64,000 nt of DNA. Source: Triticum aestivum (taxonomy: Eukaryota > Streptophyta > Magnoliopsida > Poales > Poaceae). The notes below the pieces were generated by a model. It was not told the DNA's origin, made no database searches, and saw only the letters and a program-made list of their open reading frames with translations. Below, one piece after another: positions 24,613 through 36,052 of the stretch. Positions within the stretch are counted from its first letter, which is position 1, and each line of letters opens with the position of its first letter. A program made the translations under genes and the position numbers. Location of the stretch: the NCBI RefSeq assembly GCF_018294505.1, contig NC_057798.1, forward strand, positions 370,118,199 through 370,182,198. Direction: 5' to 3'.

Positions 24613-26343
24613 TGTTGGGGAACGTTGCAGAAAATTAAAATTTTTCCTACGGTTTCACCAAGATCCATCTATGAGTTCATCTAAGCAACGAGTCAAGGGA
24701 GTGAGTTTGCATCTACATACCACTTGTAGATCGCGTGCGGAAGCGTTCGAGGGAACGGTGAAGATGGAGTCGTACTCGACGTGATTCAGATCACCGATGA
24801 CCAAGTGCCGAACGGACAGCACCTCCGCGTTCAACACACGTACAGAACGGACGACGTCTCCTCCGTCTTGATCCAGCAAGGAGGAAGGAGAGGTTGAGAA
24901 GACAGCTCCAACGGCAGCACGACGGCGTGGTGTTGGTGGAGAAGCAGCACTCCGGCAGGGCTTCGCCAAGCTCGTGACGGAGGAGGAGAGGTGTTGGGGA
25001 GGGGAGGGGCTGCTCCTTGGGTTGTGTATTGCAGCCCTCCCCTCACCCCTCTATTTATAGGGGAAGGGCAAGGGGCGCCGACCCCTCTAGATGGGATCTA
25101 GAGGGGGGGCGGCGGCCAAGGAGGGGGCTTGCCCCCCAAGCAAGGGGGGTGCGCCCCCTTTAGGGTTCCCCCCCAACCCTAGGCGCATGGGCCCAAGGGG
25201 GGGGGGCGCCCAGCCCTACAGGGGCTGGTGCCCTGCCCCACGCGGCCCATGTGGCCCACCAAGAGGGGTGGCCCCTCCTGGTGGACCCCCGAAACCCTTC
25301 CGGTGGCCCCGGTACAATACCGATATGTCACCGAAACTTTCCGGTGTCCGCATGACCACTTCCCATATATAAATCTTTACCTCCGGACCCTTCCGGAACT
25401 CCTCGTGATGTCCGGGATCTCATCCGGGACTCCGAACAACATTCGGTAATCACATACAAGTCTTCCTAATAACCCTAGCGTCACCGAACCTTAAGTGTGT
25501 AGACCCTACGGGTTCGGGAGACACGCAGACATGACCGAGACGGCTCTCCGGTCAATAACCAACAGCGGGATCTGGATACCCATGTTGGCTCCCACATGCT
25601 CCTCGATGATGTCATTGGATGAACCACGATGTCGAGGATTCAATCAACCCCGTATACTATTCCCTTTGTCAATTGGTACGTTACAAGCCCGAGACTCGAT
25701 CGTCGGTATCCCAATACCTTGTTCAATCTCGTTACCGGCAAGTTACTTTACTCGTACCGTAATGCATGATCCCGTGACCAAACACTTGGTCACTTTGAGA
25801 TCATTATGATGATGCATTACCGAGTGGGCCCAGAGATACCTCTCCGTCATACGGAGTGACAAATCCCAGTCTCGATCCGTGTCAACGCAACAGACACTTT
25901 CGGAGATACCTGTAGTGCACCTTTATAGTCACCCAGTTACGTTGTGACGTTTGGTACACCCAAAGCACTCCTACGGTATTCAGGAGTTACACGATCTCAT
26001 GGTCTAAGGAAGAGATACTTGACATTGGAAAAGCTCTAGCAAAACGAACTACACGATCTTGTGCTATGCTTAGGATTGGGTCTTGTCCATCACGTCATTC
26101 TCCTAATGACGTGATCCCGTTGTCAATGACATCTAATGTCCATAGTCAGGAAACCATGACTATCTGTTGACCAACGAGCTAGTCAACTAGAGGCTTTCTT
26201 GGGACGTATTGTGGTCTATGTATTCACACGTGTATTACGATTTCCGGATAATACAATTATAGCATGAATAAAAGACAATTATCATGAACAAGGAAATATA
26301 ATAATAATGCTTTTATTATTGCCTCTAGGGCATATTTCCAACA
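24613..26343 (-). repeat. 5' LTR of Angela
   Basis: 1731 bp, about 98.3% identical to the 3' LTR by hand comparison. The TATA box (CTATAAATA, minus) is at 25052-25060 and would drive transcription leftward through the element. Most differences from the other LTR are C/T or G/A transitions. Confidence 0.95.
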
Positions 26344-26348
26344 ATATT
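26344..26348. repeat. Target-site duplication ATATT (right) of Angela
   Basis: Identical to 17568-17572. Confidence 0.95.
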
Positions 26349-27700
26349 CCATTTGGATACATGCAAGGCATGAGCCTTTGTGACTAATCCTTGATATTTC
26401 TGTTATGATGATGACCATTTGCCTTGGATATATATACTTGCACCCTTGCATGTTATCTAACCAATATAGGTACTTGGATGAGCCTCAATCTAGGAGATTG
26501 CAAGTCACTCACATCTTGAGAAATTTCTGCATCACCAAGTGTCTATGGTTTGGTTGTTAAATTCAAGGAAGCATGAACTCACTCGACATATCCTATGACT
26601 ATTTCAATATATCAAATTTCATGATTGTAAATTTGGATACACAAGTGCTGTTCCTTGCAAGACTAACCCATGTAGGAAGATGAACCTCAACTTCAACAGG
26701 TGCTCCCAACTACACCAACCTTGAGCCTCCAATATAAGTTCAACTACATGATTAAGATCAACACCACAACCCAAGGTATGTCATTCCATCTTAGAGAAGC
26801 TTTATTCTAAGTAAGTTAAAGCGACTCAACAAGATGTGAATACATCAAAATGCTTAAACCGAAAATGGCAACCCCATTTTGAGCTTAAATGATGAGTATG
26901 ACCTACGATCAAGTGATCTCACTTGACTCCTAAGTCAATATACTCTAACATAGGTGACTTTGTCACCGACCATCTCTAGATGAAGTTCTCTAGTGTTCTT
27001 TTGTATTTTGGATTTCCATTGCATGTTTTCTTACTAGAGTGTTTCCCTTCTAATCTTAAAAACAAAAACAAAAACTGCATCTAGATCCCTTTTGTTTTTC
27101 TCTTTCATTTGTCTCTTTTTTTGAAGTTAATTCATTACAAATCCTTATTACAATTCCTTGAAAATCTTTGTGAGATTCCATTTGCCAACTGAGCTGAGTT
27201 GACAAAATTTTTCTTTGTGTTGAACTCGGTCTCACTGATCCAAGCTCATCGGCTAAACCAAAACACAAGGTTTCCTTGTACACAGGTCATCGGTACAACC
27301 GACATGGACTAACTTGGACTCACCGATGAGCACCATCAGTGACTCTGCTATTTTGGAGTCACTGATGGAAACAAATCAACATCACTAATTTCACTGTCGG
27401 GAAAACATTTTTCCATTATTATATTGCCTATCTTCTTCCGCTCCACACAATGATTCTTTTACTCTACCAGCATCTTAAGCTACATGCTGCTTTGTAATGT
27501 CTCTCATGGACCATATCTACCTGACCCGTGTTCCTGAAGTTGCCCTTCTTGGAAATTGATGTCAAAGGGGGAGAGGGAGAGCACATCAGAGCTTATCAAA
27601 TCAAACTTATCAGGAGAAAGAGAGCACATCTAAGCTCTTCTAAAGATGCATGTTAACAACTGGAGAGAAGTCACATGTCTTTAAGAGGGGAAATACATGT
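26349..27700 (+). other. 3' internal region of the SIRE/Maximus-like Copia
   Basis: Continuation of the host Copia element after Angela. It has no long ORF; the sequence is AT-rich, with a purine tract GTCAAAGGGGGAGAGGGAGAG at about 27561-27581 that looks like the polypurine tract upstream of a 3' LTR. SIRE-lineage elements carry a long, sometimes envelope-like, region here; no such ORF is open. The 3' LTR expected after it does not match the 5' LTR fragment, so the element is truncated. Confidence 0.5.
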
Positions 27701-29880
27701 TAGTATAATTAATTCTTTTTCGCTCTATTTTAATTGATTTATCTTTGCTTTGATTTTATCTCACCCTACCTTCTCCCATTATCCAATGTTAGATTCAGGT
27801 GGAGAAAGAGTCTATGCTTAAGGGGAGAAAAATCCTTGGAACTTATTGCAAATCTTTAATGTAACATGACAATTTTTATTAAAATTTGGATGTTAGTAGA
27901 ATCATTCAATGCATATCATATTTCTTTGCATTTTGGAGTTTTTCAAATGTACAAATAATTTTCCACTCGAGAAAAACAAATGAGAGCGCATAAGATGACT
28001 TCCTCAAACTTATAAAAGAGTTGGAAATTTCATTTTGAATATATTTGAAGATTATTTGGTATTTATTTCATTTGCAAAAAGTGCATTAATTGTATTAGGA
28101 AAATATTTTCAAAATTTTCTGTGCTTTAATTAATGTTCACTGTGTTGTAGATATTCAGAAATGAATTTAGGAATTTGTGTGGTATTTTTTTATAAATTCA
28201 TTTGAGTTTATTTAGGGCCACTTTTGTTTTTAGTTTAAAAAAACAAACACAACACACCCGCCTGGACTGAATCTAATTCGGCCCAGGGACGCGCCAGGCC
28301 CAGGAGCCAACCGCTTGGCTGAAACGGCCCAAGGCCCATTGTCGCACCGAGGCCCTTCTTGCCGGCCGACCGCCTGTGCCCCCTCTCGCTCACCTCCCAC
28401 CACCTCCACTGCCAGGTGGGCCCCGCTCCCCAGCTCACCCCCAACCTCCCGCTCGCCCCGCACGGGATAAACACGGCGCGTTCCCCACCCGCAACCGCCC
28501 GCCGCCTCCTCGCGGATGAGGCTTATCCAAGACGCCAGCACCCCTGACTGCGCCTATAAGTGCCCCAGAACCCCCTCTTCCACCCTCGACGTCCCGCTTC
28601 TTCCCACGCCGCTGCTATCACCCGTAGTCGCCGCTTAGATCTCGCCGGCCGAACGACCTCACCGGAGCATTCCGCCGCCAGTAAACCACCCCGTGCCCTT
28701 GTTTCTTCGTCAATCGTATCCCCGTGCACTTGTATGTTTTTTTGACAACTTTTCCTCGCCTTGGTCCAGCCGGAGACGAAGCCCCGACGACGCTCAACCT
28801 CGCCAGAGCTTGCGGAGCACCGCCGCCTTTGCTCCACTTGTCTTGACACCACCGACACCCCGTGCTGCGCCCACCGTGACGCCCACGCTGTGCCCGACCT
28901 CCCTAACCTCTTCCTCGACGCCGAGGACTGCTGTAGCCGCTGCCCCGCCACTGCCCGACGCTGCACCGCTGTCCTCTGCTCATCGCCGACATCGCCAGCC
29001 CGCTGTAAGCCGCCGCACCTCCAATTGTTAGATCGAAGATCAACGACCCAGATTACATTACGTTAGCATTTTTTAGTTGAACCGGTACACGGTTAACCGC
29101 GGTTTTTATTTTAAAAACTACCGGTCGGTTTTGTTAGTTAGCCGTGGGTTAGCGTTTTAATTAAATGTGGGCCGTTCGCCGCATAGCCTCTGTAGCGGAC
29201 GATGCTCAGCCAGCCACGAGCCTCCAGGTGGCCAAGGACCTGCTCGTTATTATTTTTCTTTCTGTTTAGTCCTTTATATTAGCAGATTAGCCCTTAACCT
29301 TAGAACAACCACATCTTTTTAACCGTAGATCCAAACTCGATGAAACTAGGGACAAATTCTTTGTCATGTTTAGATCTATCCAGTGGTATCGTGCTTGTAA
29401 ACTTTTGTCAGATTCAAATTTGAATTTATTCTGATTCAAATTCGAACTTCAAATGGCCATATCTCCTAAACCGTAGCTCCGATTAAGTTGATTATTTTTG
29501 CATTTTGTCACCGTTGCCAAACCCTATCACCTAGATCTTTGTTGCAATAATTTTCACACACCAGAATCTATCCATTAATATTTTTACTAGTATGGATAGT
29601 ATGCACTATAGTTCACATCACTTTTTGAGCCATGTGCCTATGTTGTTTTACACTTAGAATAATTTCCTGATAGCTAAGCGTGTCAAATGTTCATTTGGTT
29701 TTTTCGAGACTTTTTGCTTTGCATGTTCTTCTTGGTTCTCTAAAATGATTGCTTTGCTTACGTATGTTTATTTACTTTGTGATAGATTGTACCAAACCAA
29801 AGGTGGCAATAATCTGCTTCCTTTATATCCTTATCAGTACGTCGAGGCGTGTTTTGACAGACAATGCCATAAATATTGAT
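27700..29880. repeat. Unassigned repetitive segment with a GC-rich promoter-like block
   Basis: 27700-28230 is AT-rich. 28240-29030 is very GC-rich and contains CCTATAAGTGCCCC at 28552-28565, a plausible TATA box. 29060-29880 is AT-rich again. This AT/GC/AT profile with a single TATA is LTR-like, but I could not find TG...CA borders or a partner. The proline/arginine-rich frames in the GC block are composition effects. Confidence 0.35.
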
Positions 29881-30168
29881 GTCATGTTACATGCCTAAAA
29901 ATTTACATAAGGGAAAGTCTAGCACAGGGCCTAACAATAATGCTTCGAAGACTCCAGTGATGCCCTGCCACATGTCTGCGCCATTTATCCTTAGTAACGA
30001 ATCCTTTGACAGGGGTATTTGATGGTTGTCCATAAAGGAGTGAAAAGCTAGCCTTGAAAGGGTCCCTGATGCAACCATACAACAGATAGGACTCTTAATG
30101 AACCTGCAGTGAAAAAATGTATAAGGCCCAAATAGGGCCAAGCCGTACTATGGACTTTTTCTGTAGTG
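29880..30168 (-). mobile_element. CACTA-type terminus inserted in the Fatima-like element
   Basis: On the minus strand the segment starts CACTACAGAAAAAGTCCATAG at 30168, a CACTA-type 5' terminus, immediately where the Fatima-like pol sequence stops. The other terminus was not found, so the left limit is arbitrary. Non-coding in what is visible. Confidence 0.5.
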
Positions 30169-30171
30169 TGC

Positions 30172-33100
30172 CTCCGGTATTTCCCCAAGGTATCTTAAGT
30201 GTGTAGTTATGTACGCGCGGTACGTAAGCCACAACCTTATGGGGCAATCAACGGAGGCCGAACTGCTAATCAAGGTCTGGATCCGTCGAGTTATCACAAT
30301 GATGTGCAGACCGGGCTCGTTTAGAGATGTCAGTGGCTTTAATGTCCAACGAATTATTTGGCTTAATGAGGCTGCCCCCATACACCTCGGTTGCAAGGGC
30401 CGCGGTGTGCTCTTTAGTGCGGAGGGAGCGCTCCATATTTCCATTAACTGTAATAACGCCATGTGGTCTGGGCATTTTAAGCTTCAAATAAGCATAGTGC
30501 AGGACTGCATTAAAGCATGCGAAAGCAGTTCGTCCGAGCAGTGCGTGATAACCACTGCGGAAGGGGACGATGTCGAAGATCAGTTCTTCACTTCAGAAAT
30601 TTTCTGGGAGCCGAATACTACCTCCAGTGTTAATGAGACCGTACAACGGGCCTCCACGCCGGGTATCACACCTTTAAAGGTAGTGTTACTAGGCTTGATT
30701 CTTGATGGGTCAATGCCCATCTTGCGGACAGTGTCTTGGTAAATCAAGTTGAGACTGCTGCCGCCATCCATAAGGACTCTGGTGAGATGGTATCCGTCGA
30801 TAATTGGATCGAGTACCAGAGCGGCCGAACCCCCGCGACAGATACTGGTTGGGTGATCCCCGCAATCAAAGGTGATCGGATAGGCTGCCCATGGATTGAA
30901 TTTTGGGTCGACAGGCTCTACGGCGTAGACGTCCCTTAGTGCACGCTTGCGCTCCCTTTTGGGAATGTGAGTGACATAGATCATGTTCACTGTTTTCACC
31001 TCTGGGAGAAACTACTTTTGGCCCCCCGGTGTTCGGCTGACGGGGCTCATCATCGTACTCGCTTGGAGGTCCCTTTCCCTTGTGTTCGGTATTTAAGTTA
31101 CCGGCCTGTTTGAAAACCCAACAATTTCTATTGGTGTGGTTAGCGGGCTTGTCGGGTGTGCCATGAATCTGGGAGGGCCTCTCAAGGATTTTTTCCAAGT
31201 TGGATGGACCATCCTAGTTGCCTTTGAAAGGTTTCTTCCATTGACCGAATTTAGAAACACTGAATCCGGCATTGACTGTTGTATCCTTTGCATCGTCATT
31301 ATTACTCCGACGTTTGTTTTCATTGTGGCATGGTCTACCATTACCGTCCCTGGCCTCAGAGGTGTCAGGATTGCCGGAGCTGTTGCTTCTACGAGCTAAC
31401 CAACTATCTTCACCCACGCAGAAATGGGTCATGAGTGCAGTTAAAGCTACCATGGTCTACGACTTTTCCTGCCCAAGGTGTCGGGCGAGCCATTCGTCAC
31501 AGATGCTGTGTTTGAAGGCCGCTAAGGCTCCGGAGTCTGGACAGTCCATGATTTGGTTTTTTTGATTAGGAACCGGTTCCAAAGCTTGCGAGCCGATTCG
31601 CCAGGTTGCTGGATTATGTGACTTAGGTCATCAGCATCCAGTGGCCGGACATAAGTGCCCTGAAAGTTGGCCCGAAAAGCATCTTCTAAATCTTCCCAGG
31701 TTCCAATGGAGTTCTCTGGGAAGCTATTCAACCAGTGCCGTGCTAGTCCTTTCAGCTTTAGGGGAAGATATTTAATGGCGTGAAGGTCATCTCCATGAGC
31801 CATATGAATGTGGAGAAGAAAATCTTTGATCCAGATGGCAGGGTCCGTCGTTCCATCATACTGCTCGATGTTTACGGGTTCGAACCCTTCCGGAAACTAG
31901 TGTTGCATTACCTCATCAGTAAAGCACATAGGGTGTGCGACACCTTTACACCGTGCAACATCACGGCGGAGATCGGATGACATATGAGTTCGGTACCGAT
32001 CCCAAATATTGTAATGTTCATTGCGCCGGGCTTCATAGCCGTTATCTCGCGCCGGGGCACGGCCTCTTGATCCATAGATCGATCTGGTTTGACCGGCTTT
32101 ATTGGCCAGGTCCTGATGTAAATAATATGTATAGCCCACAGCCGCTGTCTCCTTGCTTCTTCGTTGAGGGGGTGTGGGCCGGTCTTCAGCTTGATGTGCC
32201 ATTTTACCAGTCCACGTGGTGGTCGGCCTGGTTGATCTGCATAATTGTATTTCAACGGTATTGGCTCAAGGGCCTCGTCGTAAAATTATGGCAGCAGCTT
32301 GCGTTGGGGTAACTTTTTGCTGGTCGCTCGGGGCCATACTCTTCGGAGGTCAGGACCTTGGTCCACCTTTTGTTGAGCGTGTCCTGTTCAGCTTTGAGCT
32401 GCTGCTGTTTCTTTTTCAGGCTTCACGCTGTGGCGATAAGCTATTGCTTGAAGCGTTCTTGTTCGAGAGGTTCCTCTAGGACGATAAAATCTTCATCACC
32501 AAGGCTAACATCCTCTTCGGAGATTGGCATATAATTGATGTCCTACGAATCTTCATGATCAGCATGTTCGGGGCTATACTGACCCTCCTTCCTCTCATCT
32601 TGTTCGAACCTGGGCTCAATGGGGTGTTCGGGGTCTTCGGCATTATCCGGAGTCTCATTGTCTCCGGTGCCAGTATTGCTGTCCCTTGCCCGACGTGATC
32701 GTGCGCGATGCCGCTGGCGCCAGTGCTTTGGTGGTTCATCGACGGGATTGTCCTTATCTGGATTTTGAGTGTCCTCGTCGTCCTTCTTATCAGGGGTGTC
32801 CACCATATATACGTCATAGGTAGAAGTCGCCATCCAACACCCTGTGATAGGTGGGACTTGGCCTGATTCAGCGTCGGCATCATCGTCTATACCATTGATG
32901 TCTTCGGACGCGTAGTCTAGCATGTCGGTTAAATCCTTGATAGTGGCTATTAAGTGGGTGGTGGGCGGATCATAAAATTCCATGCTCCCAGTCCCCAGCC
33001 CATGCTGGGTGCAGTTTGGAGGCAAAGCTTCCATAATGGTGAGAGACTGCACTAAGCCCAGTGCTTCGTCTAAGAGTGAAAGCTGGGTAGGAGTCTGCGG

Positions 33101-33590
33101 ATCTACAAGGCTGAGCTCGGTGATAGACACCTGATCGGGCCCGACCGACGCAGACCTCAACAATTCGGAGTTGTCGTCCAGAGGTGAGTCCAAGATCGCG
33201 TCTGGGTCTCCGATCGAAAGTTCCATGGTAGAAAAGAGTTTGGCAGGGCTGATCCTTCTGTCTTCGGACAATACGACCTGCTCCAGATCTAAGGCCGAGG
33301 TGGGCGTGAGCGTCGACCCCTGGATGAAATCTAAGAGCGGATCCGAAGAGCTTCCTTCGTGAGGGCAGGGGGCGGCAACCGAGGCCGCGAACACTTTGAA
33401 GGTCAGATCTCCTCGAATATCGACGACGTAGTTCAGGTTTTCGAACCTGATTTGGTGGTCGGGGGCGTAACTATCGACCTACTCAAGGTGGTCGGTCAGT
33501 TGGCACGAAGCACGAAGCCGCCGAACACAAAGACCTGTCCGGGGAGAAAGATTTCCTAGACACAGTGTCATCGTTGATGAAGAGGCGAGC
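30172..33590 (-). pseudogene. Fatima-like gag-pol (gag and protease), disrupted
   Basis: The likely start codon is changed to ATA (33589-33591 region), judged by comparison with the leader of the first copy. Open pieces: gag N-terminus 32543-33394, gag core 31522-31803 and 31214-31453, zinc-knuckle region 30866-31198, and a retropepsin-like stretch at 30580-30999 with the active-site triad written D-G-G (LMDGGSSLNLI, near 30741-30770). These pieces are separated by stops and frameshifts. No reverse transcriptase remains. Confidence 0.75.
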
Positions 33591-33640
33591 TATCAATCCT
33601 TTTGTTGATAACACAACGGAGCTCTCAATGCAAGCACCAA

Positions 33641-34113
33641 TGTCGGTGTCAAAACCGGAAGATCTCGGTAGGGGGGCCCAAGTTGTATGTCAGAGGATCG
33701 ATGGTAACAATGATCAAAGGGACATAGTGTTTACCCAGGTTCGGGCCCTCATAATGGAGGTAAAACCCTACACCTGCTTGATTATATTCAATGGGTATAT
33801 GGGTTACAAGAGTTGATCTACCTCGAGATCGTAGTGGCTAAACCCTAAATTGGCTAGCCTGTCAATGTTATGATCCCGCCTTCGGTGTAAACCCTCCGAT
33901 TTATATATATACCGGAGGGGCCTAGGGTTGTACAAAGTCGGTTTTACAGAAAGGTAATAGTATACCGGGACACCTAAACTTGCCGTTCACGCATACGGGA
34001 GTCCCAACCAGACACGAGATGTGGTCTTCTTCCTTGTATCTTGACAACCCATTAGTCCGGCCCACATCGAAAAGACCGGACGCCCGAGGACCCCTTAGTC
34101 CAGGACTCCCTCA
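33641..34113 (-). repeat. 5' LTR of the second Fatima-like element
   Basis: 473 bp, from TGAGGGAGTCCTGGACTAAG to ...TTTTGACACCGACA on the minus strand, followed by the same ATTGGTGCTT leader as the first copy. Confidence 0.85.
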
Positions 34114-34436
34114 ATGAGATGATAGCATCCCATATCCAGGACATGGAGGAGCACATTCACATGATAGAGATGGAGATGTCCGACAACATGATCGTCATCA
34201 AGAACCTCATGACCTGCAAGGCTGAGCTCAAGGAGGAGCTCTAGGACGATCGCATCGAGCATGAGGGAGAGCTGGACGCACTACAAGAGAAGATCGATGA
34301 CCTGAAGCTTGAGCTCGAGGAGGCCAAGGAGATGCTGGATGAGGGAGAAAACATCCAGGAGGATCACTCGTGTGGTGCCTATGTCAGCCAGGACAAGGAC
34401 CAGGATGATGAGCTCGGAGATGACGACACGGAGAGT
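34114..34436 (+). pseudogene. Coiled-coil coding fragment of unknown origin
   Basis: The plus-strand frame from 34114 reads as a heptad-rich, strongly charged helix (repeats of E-L-x-E-x-x and D-D-L-K-L-E-L-E-E-A), interrupted by a TAG near 34241 and ending in an acidic tail. It lies between the Fatima-like LTR and the CACTA terminus, so both neighbours may have inserted into or next to it. It may be a retroelement gag or a host gene; nothing decides between these. Confidence 0.4.
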
Positions 34437-34969
34437 TATCACTACAAAAAAGACACATCCGTGACATTTTGGGCCGAACGATTTTTTCCTGTCATTCTTA
34501 TGACACTTCTATGACGATAATTGTGACAAAATCCGGTATCATCATAGATGTGGTGGGCTCCTACTTCTATGACAAAAAATCATGACAGAAAATGGGCTTT
34601 TCGTCCTGGGCGGGCTGGAGACGCAGCTGCATGACATTCTTTGTCCGTCCATGACGAAAAACAACCATGGTAGAAGCAAGGGCGAGGAAAATATCAGGGA
34701 GGTCTTGGTTACGGTGGGTGGTCGGGGCCGAGCGATGCACGGAGGAATTGCGCGTTTCTCTCATACACGTACGCACGTGGGTGCGAGGCGTTGGGCTCCA
34801 ACTGAACCCGATCAAGGCATTCGTATACTGAACCCGAGCGATTGCACTGCAGGCTACGCGTTACTGAACCCGAGCGATCGATCGATCTGTCTGTTAACTG
34901 AACCCGATCGAGCGATTCCTTTGCTACTGCTGCTAACTGAAGCCAATTGAACCTGCTGCCTCTTGATGA

Positions 34970-35790
34970 ACAGTGAGCGTTGTTGGGGATTGGATGAACA
35001 GTTCCTGGTGGGGATTGGATGAACAGGCCCCCGTGGTAGTAGAGGCCATTGCCGCTGGATGAACATGACCCCAATCGAGCCGGTTAGGGGTGGATGAACA
35101 GGACCCCATGGAGGGCTGGTTGAACAGTAGCCGGTGGTGGGCTGGATGAACAGTAGCCTGTGGAGGGGTGGTTGAATAGTAGCCGGTGGAGGAGCGAGGA
35201 TGCTGGATGAACAGGAGCCCGTGGATGAACAGTAGCTGGTGGAGGCAGGAGGGAGACGCCATGGATGAACAGTCGCAGGTGGAGGGTGGAGGAGGTTGAC
35301 GGTGGATGAACAGTAGCCCATGGAGGTTGGAGCGAGGCAGTAGACGGTGGATGAACAGTAGCCCGTGGAGTCCGGTTTTGCGGTACGCCACACCCCTCCC
35401 GATCAACAGGACCCCTGTTTTGATCGTAGGAGGTCGAAGAGAAGTCTGTTTCCTCCATTTTGCGGTATGCCACACCTCTCCTGATCAACCGGACCCCGTT
35501 TCGACTGTAGGAGGTCGTAGAGAAGTCCATTTCCTCCGTTTTGTGGTATGCCAGACCCCTCCCGATGAACAGGATCCCGTTTTGACCGTAGGCGGTCGAA
35601 CACAAGGACATTTCCTCTATTCTACGGTATGCCAGGCCTTGTTTCGGCTGTTCCGTCCAAGCCGGCTGGATCCCGATGAACAGGACGCATTCCGTTGCCT
35701 CCCAATGAACACAATGACGCGGTTTCTCCGTTTCGACCCAGCCGGTTGGCTGCCGATGAACAGGATGCCGTCGTTGCTTTCCGCTGCCTC
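34970..35790 (+). repeat. Degenerate GATGAACAG repeat field
   Basis: About 17 copies of (T/C)GGATGAACAG(T/G)AGCC-like text, spaced 20-60 bp. The long serine/proline/cysteine-rich frames on the minus strand come from this repetition. Confidence 0.75.
35381..35640 (+). repeat. 81-82-bp tandem repeat, three full units
   Basis: 'CGGTA(C/T)GCCA(C/G)(A)CC' starts at 35381, 35463, 35544 and 35625, giving spacings of 82, 81 and 81 bp. The units share CCCGATCAACAGGACCC and AGGAGGTCG parts and differ by scattered substitutions. Confidence 0.8.
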
Positions 35791-36052
35791 TCCGTGTACA
35801 CGAGCCCTAGCCGTACGTATGCGCGAATAGGCGTTCGAGACCCTGCCGTATGTACGTACGTGGCCATATTTACTTTCTTGCACCCTGGCTGTACATACGT
35901 GTACACAATATTGATGGGACTGTGTGACATGCTATGTTTGCGCCTCTACTACGACATGTGCCCTTCCTTACTCGGGCACGGTTCATCGCTGCAGCCTACA
36001 GACAGACCGATCGACCAGTATGAACGTACACGTTCGCGACCAGAATGACAAC

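Larger units (their letters stand above)
17573..26343 (-). mobile_element. Complete Copia LTR retrotransposon, BARE1/WIS/Angela type (8771 bp)
   Basis: Two 1731-bp LTRs, perfect 5-bp target-site duplications, a primer-binding site, a polypurine tract and one full gag-pol region, all on the minus strand. The LTR reads TGTTGGAAATATGCCCTAGA on the minus strand, a hallmark of the Angela/WIS/BARE group. I counted about 29 substitutions and four single-base indels between the LTRs (about 1.7%), so it is a fairly young insertion. It sits in the degenerate SIRE/Maximus-like Copia just past that element's pol stop codon. Confidence 0.95.
30169..34113 (-). mobile_element. Second Fatima-like Gypsy, 5' part, truncated by the CACTA end
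   Basis: Same family and strand as the element at 1-3184: LTR at 33641-34113, gag in the middle, protease at the left. The part of pol beyond the protease and the 3' LTR are missing. It is more decayed than the first copy. Confidence 0.8.

Noticed and set aside
27561..27700. Start of a 3' LTR for the SIRE/Maximus-like Copia
   Set aside because: A purine tract is present, but the following sequence does not match the 5' LTR fragment, so no LTR border could be supported.
28230..29066. Arginine/proline/alanine-rich frames in the GC-rich block
   Set aside because: Composition effect; no conserved motif, and overlapping frames on both strands look alike.
35381..35640. Regularly spaced repeat considered as a CRISPR array
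   Set aside because: The units are contiguous 81-bp repeats without unique spacers, in a plant transposon.
34854..35930. Several overlapping 100-180-codon frames, serine/proline/cysteine-rich, both strands
   Set aside because: They follow the GATGAACAG and 81-bp repeats, which happen to lack stops; all frames are equally repetitive.
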